Shown one piece after another: positions 35,320 through 43,040 of a stretch of DNA of 64,000 nt; positions within the stretch are counted from its first letter, which is position 1, and every line of letters begins with the position of its first letter. Under the pieces are notes generated by a model. It was not told where the DNA came from. It made no database searches and was given only the letters and a program-made list of their open reading frames with translations. Source of the stretch: an uncultured Caldilineaceae bacterium (GTDB lineage Bacteria; Chloroflexota; Anaerolineae; Caldilineales; Caldilineaceae); contig CATOTS010000036.1 of NCBI GenBank assembly GCA_951813625.1, positions 1 through 64,000 on the forward strand, in the 5' to 3' direction. The position numbers were made by a program, and so were the translations under genes.

Positions 35320-36264
35320 ATGAGCGAAGAGACTACGGCGGCGGTCGTACCCGAAACGCGCCGGACGTACGGTCCGAATCTGGACTACGTCTACAAGCTG
35401 TCGATCGTGGTGCTGGCGGCGCTGGCAGTCATCCTGGTGGCGCTGTACGTGGGGCGGGCGGCGGTCTACAAGATTCACGAATTCGAGCGCGGGCTGCATC
35501 TGCGCGGCGGGCGTTTTTTGGGCGTGCAGATGCCCGGCTGGCACGCGCAGATTCCGCTGGTCGATACGGTGATCATCGTCAAGGTAAACGAAAGACTGGG
35601 CTATGTCGAGCGCATCCCGGCGATGACTTCGGACAACGTGACGATGGATGTCTCGCTGCAGTTCACGTACCGGGTGACCAACCCAGAACGATTCGCGCTG
35701 GCGGTGGACGACCCGGAGCGTATCGTTTTCGAGTTTGTGCAGGGCCGGCTGCGCGACGTGATCAACACGAAGGCGATGACCGGGGTAATGAACCAGCGCA
35801 CCGAAATGAACCTGGAGATGATGCAAGTGTTGAAGGAGAAGGAGGACCAGTACGGGGTGGAATTCATGACGGTGCAGATCCAAAGCGCGTCGCCTCCGGC
35901 GGAAGTGCTGTCCGCGATCAAGGATCGGATGGTGGCGGCGCAGCTGCAGGAGCAGGCCGAAGCGGAAGCGGCGCAGCAGCGGATTGTCGCCGACGCCCAG
36001 TTCTACGCGGCGCAAAAGCAGGCCGATGCCGACGCGTACCGGATCACAGCGACTGCTGCGGCGGAGGCCGAGCAGATCCTGCTGACGACGGAGGCGGAGC
36101 AACTGGCGGTACGCGCCATCCTGGGCGAGTTGGAGGGCAAGGGCGCGCTGGCGGAAAAGTACATTGACTACCTGATCGCCGTGGAGCTGAAGGAGAACAG
36201 CAAGTGGATCCTCGGCACGGGGGCGGAGCCGGTCCTGGAACTGCGGCCGGATGCAGGAGAGTGA
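35320..36264 (+). CDS. SPFH (prohibitin/stomatin-like) membrane protein
   Basis: 314 residues. One N-terminal transmembrane helix (YKLSIVVLAALAVILVALYV) is followed by the SPFH/band 7 domain (HEFERGLHLRGGRFLGVQMPGWHAQIP, VNERLGYVERIPAMTSDNVTMDVSLQFTYRV). A long Ala/Glu/Gln-rich coiled coil (about 215-270) and a short tail end the protein. Such proteins form large rings that organise membrane domains or regulate proteases. The ATG at 35320 is preferred because AAAGGAG lies just upstream, although the frame is open far upstream from the decayed paralogue. The LecA-like gene follows 3 bp after its stop. Confidence 0.88.
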   Translation: MSEETTAAVVPETRRTYGPNLDYVYKLSIVVLAALAVILVALYVGRAAVYKIHEFERGLHLRGGRFLGVQMPGWHAQIPLVDTVIIVKVNERLGYVERIPAMTSDNVTMDVSLQFTYRVTNPERFALAVDDPERIVFEFVQGRLRDVINTKAMTGVMNQRTEMNLEMMQVLKEKEDQYGVEFMTVQIQSASPPAEVLSAIKDRMVAAQLQEQAEAEAAQQRIVADAQFYAAQKQADADAYRITATAAAEAEQILLTTEAEQLAVRAILGELEGKGALAEKYIDYLIAVELKENSKWILGTGAEPVLELRPDAGE

Positions 36265-36267
36265 TCG

Positions 36268-36735
36268 ATGCGACGGGTCCTCTTACTGGTAGGGGCAGTT
36301 CTTCTCCTGGCATTGCTGCAGGGGACGGTGCGGCGGGAGTTGGCCGTATCGCAATTTCACAGTGAGCTGATCGAAAAACGAATCTACGCCTACCGCGACT
36401 GGCAGAGTACGGGCATGCAGGTCAACCAGGGCGATCTGGTCGAGATAGCGGCGAGGGGCGAGTGGCTTTATACGCCGGACGAGTACCACGGGCCGGACGG
36501 GCACGCGGTCTTCGTTGCGCCGGGCTTTTACCCGATGGCAGGGGCGGCGGGGGGCGCGCTGCTCGGGCGTATTGGCGAGGCCGGACGCCTATTTGGCGTC
36601 GGGGAACGCGCCACCTTTCAGGCGCGGGAACACGGCATCCTCTACCTGCGGATCAACGACGACGTCTTGAGCGATAACGACGGCTGGGTCGCGGCCCACA
36701 TAGACGTAACGGAGACTGCAGATACGCTGCCCTGA
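36268..36735 (+). CDS. Signal-anchored LecA/PA-IL-like carbohydrate-binding domain protein
   Basis: 155 residues. An N-terminal hydrophobic segment (1-22) acts as signal or anchor. The rest follows the LecA-type lectin pattern: DWQSTGMQVNQGDLVEIAARGEW, GPDGHA, GALLGRIGE, FGVGERATF, GILYLRINDDVLSDNDGWVAAHI. In PA-IL the loop aspartates and asparagines bind calcium and galactose; similar residues (NDD, DND) are present. It is cotranscribed with the SPFH protein, so a membrane-surface role is plausible. Confidence 0.7.
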   Translation: MRRVLLLVGAVLLLALLQGTVRRELAVSQFHSELIEKRIYAYRDWQSTGMQVNQGDLVEIAARGEWLYTPDEYHGPDGHAVFVAPGFYPMAGAAGGALLGRIGEAGRLFGVGERATFQAREHGILYLRINDDVLSDNDGWVAAHIDVTETADTLP

Positions 36736-36787
36736 GCGGAATGGGTTGTTAAGCGGCGCGCGCGCGAGACGCCTTCGTCAATTCCGG

Positions 36788-37510
36788 CTACGCCTCTTCA
36801 TCGCCATAACTGTGGCCGGACATGATCGCACGCAGCTCGGCGGCGGTTGAGGCGTTCTGCATGCGGCCGATGCGATCGGCTTCGTCGGCCAGCAGCTGCT
36901 TGACGTTGCTTAGGACGCTCTCCATCTTGTCGGCGGGGAACTTGCAGGCGCCGTTTTCATCCATGTGGACGATTTCGCCCGGCGCCACGTCCATACCGGC
37001 TACATGCACCGGCGCGTTGACGGAGTGCACGGCCATATCACCGTGGCCGGGTGTGATGCCGCTGAGCAGATACTGGAAGCCCATCGGTCGGATCTCGTCG
37101 ATGTCGCGCGACGGACCGTTGGAGATGCAGCCGACGCAACCGATTGCCTTCAGCGCCGCGGTCATGTTGCCGCCCGCCAGCCCCACTTTCCCGGCGATCT
37201 GCGGCGGGAATTTCTGTTCGAGCACGAGAATGGTCGGCTTGGGCGAGGCTTCGAGCGCGTCCAGCACGTCCATGAAGGACAGGCGCGTGAAGTTGGGGTC
37301 GGGCAGGCCGTATACGCAGGTGACGGCGTAGCCGGCGAGCGCCCCCATTTCCGGGTACATGCAGCGGATCGACTGATCGGTGTACCAGTTCTCAGTCCAG
37401 GGGTTGTAGAGGCCGAGGCACAGCGGGTCATTGGGATAGGTGGCGACGACATTGGTGATTGAAGGGGTATCGACTGTTTTCAGCTCGTCCAGGATCGCTT
37501 GCGGGTTCAT
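36788..37510 (-). CDS. RraA-family protein (aldolase/decarboxylase-like)
   Basis: 240 residues of the RraA/4-hydroxy-4-methyl-2-oxoglutarate aldolase fold. Diagnostic parts are ALKAIGCVGCISNGPSRDIDEI (substrate/metal loop with Arg-Asp) and PVHVAGMDVAPGEIVHMDENG. Catalytic members cleave or decarboxylate oxo-acids; RraA itself regulates RNase E but is shorter (about 160). The longer N terminus and metabolic neighbours (aminotransferase, RidA) favour an enzyme. It is 43 bp downstream of the aminotransferase on the same strand. Confidence 0.85.
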   Translation of the reverse strand: MNPQAILDELKTVDTPSITNVVATYPNDPLCLGLYNPWTENWYTDQSIRCMYPEMGALAGYAVTCVYGLPDPNFTRLSFMDVLDALEASPKPTILVLEQKFPPQIAGKVGLAGGNMTAALKAIGCVGCISNGPSRDIDEIRPMGFQYLLSGITPGHGDMAVHSVNAPVHVAGMDVAPGEIVHMDENGACKFPADKMESVLSNVKQLLADEADRIGRMQNASTAAELRAIMSGHSYGDEEA

Positions 37511-37553
37511 ACTGAGTTCCTCGTGTGGTGGGTCTTTTGGCGGGATAAGACTG

Positions 37554-38780
37554 CTATTGGTTCACTGTCTGAGAGGCAATGAATTCGCAGATTCGTTCCA
37601 TCGCCGGCCTGAGTACATCCATGCCGGGCGCGTAACAGATGCGGATCGAGCCTTCGCCGCCGTTGCCGAATGCGCTGCCGGGCGCGACTGCGACGTGCGT
37701 TTTCTGCAGAAGATCGAGGGCGAACCGATATGAGTCGTCGACGCCTTCGAGCTGGGGGAAGAGATAGAAGGCCCCCTCCGGCTCGGGCAGGTTGACGCCC
37801 GGCGCGGCGCGCAGGAGGCCGGCTGCGAAGTCGCGCCGCTCCTGAAACTCCTCAACCATGGCGGCAATGTCATCCTCGCCCTGGGCAATGGCAGCCTCGC
37901 CGCCGCGCTGGACCATGGTCGGCGCGTGGGAGACGATGAACTCATTGAGCTGGGCGGCCTTTTGCACGAAATCGGCGCGTCCCACCATCCAGCCGAGGCG
38001 CCAGCCGGTCATGCGGTAGGTCTTGGAAAAGGAGTTGACGACGATAACGGAATCTGCGCGGGTGCAGAGCTGCAGGATGGAGGGGGCTAGGCGTCCAGCG
38101 TAGGCGGTTTGCTTCCGGTCGTTACCGCCATCGCCAGGCGCATGTTCTCCGTAGTAGATGCGTTCGTAGACCTCGTCGGCCAGGAGCCAGAGGCCGTGCC
38201 GGCGGGCGAAGTCGAGCAGCATTTGCTGTTCGGCGACGGTCGCGGTCCAGCCGAGTGGATTCGAGGGCGAGGCGTAGAGGAGCAGGCGAGTGCGCGGTGA
38301 CAGCGCGGTCTCAAGCGCGTCGAGATCGGGCGTGAAGCGGCGGCCCTTGCGCGCCATGGGGATCTCGACGGCGCGGCCGCCGAACATTTCGACCATGGCA
38401 GAGCCGTTGGGCCAGTTTGGACTGAGGACGAGCGCTTCATCGCCGGGATCGATGACACATTTGATTGCGAGGTTGAGCGCCTGCACGCCGCCGGCCGCGA
38501 TCTGGATTTCGGAGGCGTCAACTTCGACGGCGTGGAGCCTATTGATCAGACCGGCAATCGATTCCCGGAGCGACGGCAGTCCTTGATTGGCGGTGTAAAA
38601 TGTCCAGCCCTCCTGCGCGGCCCGGTTGACCGCCTCGATGACATAGGGCGGCGTGGGAAGCGTAGACTCCCCGAACTGCAGGAAGAGCACGTCCTTCATG
38701 CCGAAGGCGACGTCGGCCAGGGCGCGGATGCGGGAGACCGGGACGCGTTGGGCAGAGGGGGCGAGAGCGGCTGTGGGCAT
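37554..38780 (-). CDS. PLP-dependent class I/II aminotransferase
   Basis: 408 residues. The PLP Schiff-base lysine is Lys253 in NSFSKTYRMTGWRLGW. Other fold type I marks are YTANQGLPSLRESIAG, GGVQALNLAIKC, YASPSNPLGW and GEGSIRICYAP. The fold and motifs match aspartate/aromatic-type aminotransferases; the amino donor cannot be told. It sits in a minus-strand cluster with RidA and RraA, where RidA could hydrolyse reactive enamine/imine intermediates made by PLP enzymes. Confidence 0.9.
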   Translation of the reverse strand: MPTAALAPSAQRVPVSRIRALADVAFGMKDVLFLQFGESTLPTPPYVIEAVNRAAQEGWTFYTANQGLPSLRESIAGLINRLHAVEVDASEIQIAAGGVQALNLAIKCVIDPGDEALVLSPNWPNGSAMVEMFGGRAVEIPMARKGRRFTPDLDALETALSPRTRLLLYASPSNPLGWTATVAEQQMLLDFARRHGLWLLADEVYERIYYGEHAPGDGGNDRKQTAYAGRLAPSILQLCTRADSVIVVNSFSKTYRMTGWRLGWMVGRADFVQKAAQLNEFIVSHAPTMVQRGGEAAIAQGEDDIAAMVEEFQERRDFAAGLLRAAPGVNLPEPEGAFYLFPQLEGVDDSYRFALDLLQKTHVAVAPGSAFGNGGEGSIRICYAPGMDVLRPAMERICEFIASQTVNQ

Positions 38781-38852
38781 GCGTGAAGGACCGTTGGGCG
38801 GGGGACGTAGAAGCGGCTCGCAGGGGCGCCACTGCAGGTCCTCCTGGAAGGC

Positions 38853-39146
38853 TTAGCTTGGCAACAGCGCGCGTGCGATCTCTTCCCACTCCTCGGGCAG
38901 AGGGGCGCTGCTGGCGGGCCGACTGGCGCGGCGATACCAGTGGTCGGCGTTGGGCAGGTCGCCTTCCACGCGATGCAGGTAGGCGTGCACCCAGGCCGAG
39001 CCATTGCCGTCGGGCTGGCCCTGGAGGGCGTCGTGGGCGCCGTCCCAGTCGTTGCCGGCCTCCATCCAGAGGGCGAGCAGCGGCGCGCCGATTCCGGCGG
39101 GCGGGGCGTCGTTGGACAGGCTGGCTTTGAATTCGTCGAAAGTCAT
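38853..39146 (-). CDS. Conserved hypothetical protein
   Basis: 97 residues, soluble, with no signal. Its pattern LLALWMEAGNDWDGAHDALQG, GSAWVHAYLHRVEGDLPNADHWYRRAS recurs in short conserved proteins of unknown function from several phyla and looks like one and a half helical-hairpin (TPR-like) repeats. It lies between the aminotransferase and RidA on the same strand, with gaps of 72 and 51 bp, so it is probably part of the same transcript. Confidence 0.7.
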   Translation of the reverse strand: MTFDEFKASLSNDAPPAGIGAPLLALWMEAGNDWDGAHDALQGQPDGNGSAWVHAYLHRVEGDLPNADHWYRRASRPASSAPLPEEWEEIARALLPS

Positions 39147-39197
39147 GACGTTCTCCTGGTTACGGATGTCTATCTCGCTCTGAGGGGGTCCTGGCAG

Positions 39198-39578
39198 CTA
39201 TTCCGGCACGACCGCGATGCAGTCGGCTGAAATCAGAGTGCCGGGCAGCTGGCAGCCGAGCGTGGTACGGGCTGGGTAGGGCCTGGTGACGTATTGCTGG
39301 TAGACCTCGTTCATTTCGGAAAAGTCGTTGAGGTCGGCAAGATAGACACCTACTTTAGTCACATGTTCCCAGGAGGTGCCGGCCGCCTCCAGCAGGATGG
39401 AGAGGTTATCGAAGACGCGCGCGGCCTGCTCGCGAAACCCGCCTTCGATCCGCTTGCCGGTGGCGGGATCGAGCGGCCCCTGGCTGGCGATGTAGGCGAC
39501 CGGCCCTTCTGCGACGATGCCCTGGGAATAGATGCCAGCGGGCTTGGCGCCTTTTTCGGTGTAGACTTCTTTGCGCAT
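39198..39578 (-). CDS. RidA-family enamine/imine deaminase
   Basis: 126 residues, the normal RidA size. It deaminates reactive 2-aminoacrylate-type intermediates. Family segments are GIYSQGIVAEGPVAYIASQGPLDP, FDNLSILLEAAGTSWEHVTKVGVYLADLNDFSEMNEVYQQYV and the C-terminal RTTLGCQLPGTLISADCIAVVPE. The catalytic Arg is in YPARTTLG; the usual Glu near the C terminus is Asp in SADCIAV, as in some subgroups. It is likely cotranscribed with the aminotransferase. Confidence 0.9.
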   Translation of the reverse strand: MRKEVYTEKGAKPAGIYSQGIVAEGPVAYIASQGPLDPATGKRIEGGFREQAARVFDNLSILLEAAGTSWEHVTKVGVYLADLNDFSEMNEVYQQYVTRPYPARTTLGCQLPGTLISADCIAVVPE

Positions 39579-39663
39579 TTGAACTGTCTCCGCTTTCCGA
39601 TCTGCTGAGTGGGTGGACGATCGGGTGCCCGTGGGCTATCGGCAAAGAAAGTATTCGAGATTT

Positions 39664-39930
39664 CTATCGAATCAGCTTGTCATATTCGGCATGTGTTCCG
39701 ATCCAAAACCAGACCAGGCCTTCGCCGCTTTCGACAGCGACTGCGCGATATTTTATCCCCACTCTTACGGACAAGAACCTGCCTACCTTTTTCGAGTGTA
39801 ACGACGGATGTCTCGAATCGCGCTTTAGCAGTCCGAAATTTCTGTCCGCCAAGTCCTGGATATTCTGCGGCAGTTTTCGATAACATTGCCAGAATGACGG
39901 GTTTGCGAAATGCCTTACACCTCTTTGCAA
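39664..39930 (-). CDS. RelE/ParE-type toxin
   Basis: 88 residues from a TTG at 39930. RelE-superfamily pattern: HFANPSFWQCYRKLPQNIQDLADRNFGLLKRD, SLHSKKVGRFLSVRVGIKYRAVAVE, GLVWFWIGTHAEYDKL. It overlaps the upstream antitoxin gene by 16 bp, typical of coupled toxin-antitoxin operons. mRNA cleavage or gyrase inhibition cannot be distinguished from sequence alone. The frame is intact, unlike the two damaged toxins elsewhere in the window. Confidence 0.75.
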   Translation of the reverse strand: MQRGVRHFANPSFWQCYRKLPQNIQDLADRNFGLLKRDSRHPSLHSKKVGRFLSVRVGIKYRAVAVESGEGLVWFWIGTHAEYDKLIR

Positions 39931-40121
39931 CTTCCGGCTCGCAAGTCGGCAATCGCTTGATCGGCAAGATTGTCCAGTTTCCCTGACTTCACGTCAACTT
40001 CAAACTTTCTATCCCACATTTCCGCCTCAAATTCCTCGAACCACTTTCTGAATCGAGCCAGTTCCTGTGGGGAGAGTTGAGAAACAGCGGACTGGAGTTC
40101 TTTGATTGTGTGGATTGACAT
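39915..40121 (-). CDS. Antitoxin of the RelE/ParE-type pair
   Basis: 68 residues: a helical N-terminal part (TIKELQSAVSQLSPQELARFRKWFEEFEAEMWD) and a charged C-terminal tail (KLDNLADQAIADLRAG) expected to wrap the toxin. Small proteins with the LSPEEL-type motif are usual partners of RelE/ParE-like toxins. The ATG at 40121 has AAAGGAGAG upstream. No separate DNA-binding domain is evident. Confidence 0.75.
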   Translation of the reverse strand: MSIHTIKELQSAVSQLSPQELARFRKWFEEFEAEMWDRKFEVDVKSGKLDNLADQAIADLRAGSCKEV

Positions 40122-40218
40122 AGTCTCTCCTTTGACATTCCGTTCGACGCTTCGGTCATGTTACAACAGTTTGCCAACCCAGCCATGTTGAGAGTCCCAG
40201 CTTTCGGCCCGCAGAGGC

Positions 40219-40791
40219 CTAATTGCCTGGCTGCGCGGCCTGGATCTTTGGCGGCCACTGGCTCTTGATGAAGGAAAGCACCGCCCAGATCTGCGCGTCG
40301 GTGAGCTGCTCTTCGAACCCTATCATGGTGCTCTTGTATCCGCTGCCAACGACGGCGGTCGTACCGTACTTGGTGACGTCGAAGAGCAACTGGTCGGGGT
40401 GGTGCCAGGTGTGGCCGCTGGCGTCGTGGGGCGGGGCCGGCAAGAAGTCGTTTTCATCGCGCCGGCGCCAGTTGGGCTGCCCTTCAAGTTCGACGCCGTG
40501 GCAGGAGGCGCAGAACTGCTGGTAGAGGGTTTCCCCCTGCGCAACCAGCTCGGGATTGGAGGGATCGGCTGCCTGCACTGAATCGTCGACCGGCGCGGCT
40601 GGTTCAGTCCGCGCGATCGGCGTGTCGGTCGGCGCGGCAGCAGGCGTGTTCGTCGGGGCTGCTGCCGCCTCCTCTGCAGGCGGTTCGCTTGCTGGTGCTT
40701 GTACCTCGTCTTGACCGTTGAACATCGTGCATCCAAAGAGGGCCAGCGCGGCAATCAGGATAGTGGCGAGCAAAAGCGGCGCGTGTTTCAT
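40219..40791 (-). CDS. Lipoprotein cytochrome c
   Basis: 190 residues. A lipoprotein signal ends with LFGC (Cys21). A Thr/Pro/Ala/Glu-rich linker runs to about residue 75. A monohaem cytochrome c domain has CASCH (94-98) and a likely distal Met in YKSTMIGF, followed by LTDAQIWAVLSFIKSQWP. It would shuttle electrons at the outer face of the membrane. Its ATG lies 2 bp after the dipeptidase stop, so the two genes are one transcript, though no functional link is obvious. Confidence 0.88.
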   Translation of the reverse strand: MKHAPLLLATILIAALALFGCTMFNGQDEVQAPASEPPAEEAAAAPTNTPAAAPTDTPIARTEPAAPVDDSVQAADPSNPELVAQGETLYQQFCASCHGVELEGQPNWRRRDENDFLPAPPHDASGHTWHHPDQLLFDVTKYGTTAVVGSGYKSTMIGFEEQLTDAQIWAVLSFIKSQWPPKIQAAQPGN

Positions 40792-40793
40792 TG

Positions 40794-41864
40794 CTAGTCT
40801 CCCAGCGCGTCGCGCAGCAGCCGCAGCCAGTTGCCGTGACAGATGGCGGCGATGTCGGCATCGGCGTAGCCGTGCGCCTTGAGCAGCTGCGGGATGCGCT
40901 GCAGGTCGGCGATTGTGTCGAGGTCGGCGGGGGACTGCTCGCGACCGAAGCCGCCGTCGAGGTCGGTGCCAATGGCGATGCTGCCGGCGTTGCCGGCCAG
41001 CTCGCAGATATGGTCGACGTGGGGGACAATGTCTTCCAGCATGATGTCGTAGTTCCATGCCTGGCCCGACTTCCACTTTGTGGACACCATCCACACGTCG
41101 AACGCCATGCCAATGACGCCGCCGCGTTCGATGATCGCGCGCAGCTGCTCGTCGCTGAACTGGCGCTGGTGGGGGACGACGGCGCGGCAGTTGTTGTGGC
41201 TGGCGAGGACGGGGCCGTTGAAGATCTCCAGGGCCTGCCAGAAGGCCTGGTCGGACAGGTGCGTCAGGTCGAGCATGATGCCCACTCGTTCCATCTCGCG
41301 CAGGAGATCCGGTCCCATGGCGCCCAGGCCGAGCTCGGTGCCGGTGCCGCCGGCATAGCGGCAAGGGCCGTAGTGGGCGGGGCCAATCGCGCGCAGCCCG
41401 GCGCTGTGCCAGGCCTCGACGTGTTCGGGTGAGAGGATTGGGTCGGCCCCTTCCATCGACAGGACAAAGCCCAGCGGAGGCTCATGGCCACCTGCCTGAT
41501 CGAAGGCGGTCCAGTCACGCCAGTGTTCGTCGAGCTCGGTGCGCGTGGAGACAATACGCACGATACCCTGGTCTTCCAGCGCCCGGTAATAGGCCAGGTG
41601 CCCTTGGGCGATTGCGCAGGCCTGGGTGGCGTGGTCGTAGTCGATATTGGGGGCGGGTCGTCCGGTCGAACGGGCGATGGCGGTGGCGAAGGAAAGCGCG
41701 ATCCGGCCCTGGCGCATCTCGGGGAAGGCGACAGTGCCCACACCCATTCCTTTGCTGCCGTCGGTTTTCTCGGTGGCGCGAATCGTATAGACCGAGCGCG
41801 TCAGATCGCGGTTGCCCTGGAGCGCGTTCATGGCCAGGTCGAGGTGGGCGTCGATCAGAAGCAT
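40794..41864 (-). CDS. Membrane dipeptidase (M19 family)
   Basis: 356 residues from the ATG at 41864, with CGGAG seven bases upstream; the longer open frame adds unrelated sequence. M19 renal dipeptidase-like features: the HxD metal motif DAHLDLAMN near the N terminus, VLSMEGADPI with the bridging Glu, LDLTHLSDQAF, VLASHNNCRAVVPHQR and IGTDLDGGFG. These zinc enzymes cleave dipeptides, including some with D-residues. There is no signal peptide, so it is probably cytoplasmic. Cotranscribed with the cytochrome gene. Confidence 0.92.
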   Translation of the reverse strand: MLLIDAHLDLAMNALQGNRDLTRSVYTIRATEKTDGSKGMGVGTVAFPEMRQGRIALSFATAIARSTGRPAPNIDYDHATQACAIAQGHLAYYRALEDQGIVRIVSTRTELDEHWRDWTAFDQAGGHEPPLGFVLSMEGADPILSPEHVEAWHSAGLRAIGPAHYGPCRYAGGTGTELGLGAMGPDLLREMERVGIMLDLTHLSDQAFWQALEIFNGPVLASHNNCRAVVPHQRQFSDEQLRAIIERGGVIGMAFDVWMVSTKWKSGQAWNYDIMLEDIVPHVDHICELAGNAGSIAIGTDLDGGFGREQSPADLDTIADLQRIPQLLKAHGYADADIAAICHGNWLRLLRDALGD

Positions 41865-42005
41865 GGGGAACTCCGGCGTATACGAGAGACGAAGAGAGAA
41901 CGGGGCAATGCGGGCCGCCTGGGAGAGGGGCAGCTGCTGCCGCACTATGGCGCCGGCGGCCCGCGGGCGCGCCGGCGCGGCGTTCTAGGCTTGCGCTTTT
42001 CCGTT

Positions 42006-42923
42006 TCAGGCGGCGCCGGTCAGTTCTGCCGGCATCTGCAGCTGTCGTTCGACCTGCAGACCGGCCGGGTTGAGCACCGCGACCCCGTCTTCGCCGCCGG
42101 CATAGATGCGGCCGTCCACTTCCAGCATGCAAAGGGCAGGCTGGCTGCCGTTGACCGGCGACCATGCGACGCCGTCTGTCGAGCGCCACAGCTGGGTGTC
42201 GTCGCTCAGCAGCCAGTTGACCTGTTCGTCACCGGCGGGCGCGGATGTGACGGCGACCAGGGCGTTCACCTGCTCGGGCGCGCCCTCCACCACGGCGAAG
42301 GTGCGCCCTCCGTCGGTCGACTGCCAAAGCCCGTCGGTTTCGGTCCCGGCAAGGACCTGGCCGCTGCAGTGTACGTCGGGCGCGACCGCGACAGTCTGGT
42401 AAGCGGCGTCGGCAGAGTGGCTGCGTTTCCAGCCGAGACCGGCGTTGGGAGAGCGGTAGATGCCCTCTTCGGTTCCGGCGAAGACGACCTGCCAGCGGGG
42501 CCAGGCGTCTTCTTCCATTGGCGGGGCCCATTCCAGCGTGAGAATGGTGAGGTTTTGAAGTCCAAAGTTGGCCGGCATCCAGCGGAACCCGCGATCGCGG
42601 CTGCGCAGGACGCCGTCGCCCTCGCTGCCGGCGAGGAGCACGCCGGAGTCGTCGTAGTCGGGCGCGGCGGAAAAGGTGAGGATTGCCGCCTCGGCGCCTT
42701 CGCGCCAGGCGGCCTGCCACTGTTCGGCCGTGTCGAGGAGGTAGGCGATGCCAAAGGGGGCGCCGCCGGTGAAGATGCGGTCATCGAGGGCGCAGGCGGC
42801 GGTCAGTCTTTCCATGGGCTGGGGCGCCGGCGTCAACTCGTCTTCGCCCAGTGTAAACAACCCATAGGGACCTGCCGCCCATAAACTGCCGTCATATTCT
42901 GAAAGGGAAAGGATTATCGACAT
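42006..42923 (-). CDS. Beta-propeller (BNR/YCF48-like) protein
   Basis: 305 residues of repeated blades with BNR-like Asp-box elements: GVLRSRDRGFRW, GIYRSPNAGLGWKR, GLWQSTDGGRTF, QLWRSTDGVAWS. There is no signal peptide or lipobox, odd for a family often secreted. No catalytic residues of sialidases can be assigned. It may be a scaffold or binding propeller. It is 141 bp upstream of the dipeptidase start on the same strand. Confidence 0.65.
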   Translation of the reverse strand: MSIILSLSEYDGSLWAAGPYGLFTLGEDELTPAPQPMERLTAACALDDRIFTGGAPFGIAYLLDTAEQWQAAWREGAEAAILTFSAAPDYDDSGVLLAGSEGDGVLRSRDRGFRWMPANFGLQNLTILTLEWAPPMEEDAWPRWQVVFAGTEEGIYRSPNAGLGWKRSHSADAAYQTVAVAPDVHCSGQVLAGTETDGLWQSTDGGRTFAVVEGAPEQVNALVAVTSAPAGDEQVNWLLSDDTQLWRSTDGVAWSPVNGSQPALCMLEVDGRIYAGGEDGVAVLNPAGLQVERQLQMPAELTGAA

Positions 42924-43040
42924 GTTTGCTCTTTACCTGGAGTGATTGGTGAGCCCGTCGGCGTGTGGCAGTTAGACCAAAGCATGCTGCTCAAAAGTGT
43001 AGCCAGGTTTTCTCGTGCACGGCCAGGCTACTTAGAAGGG

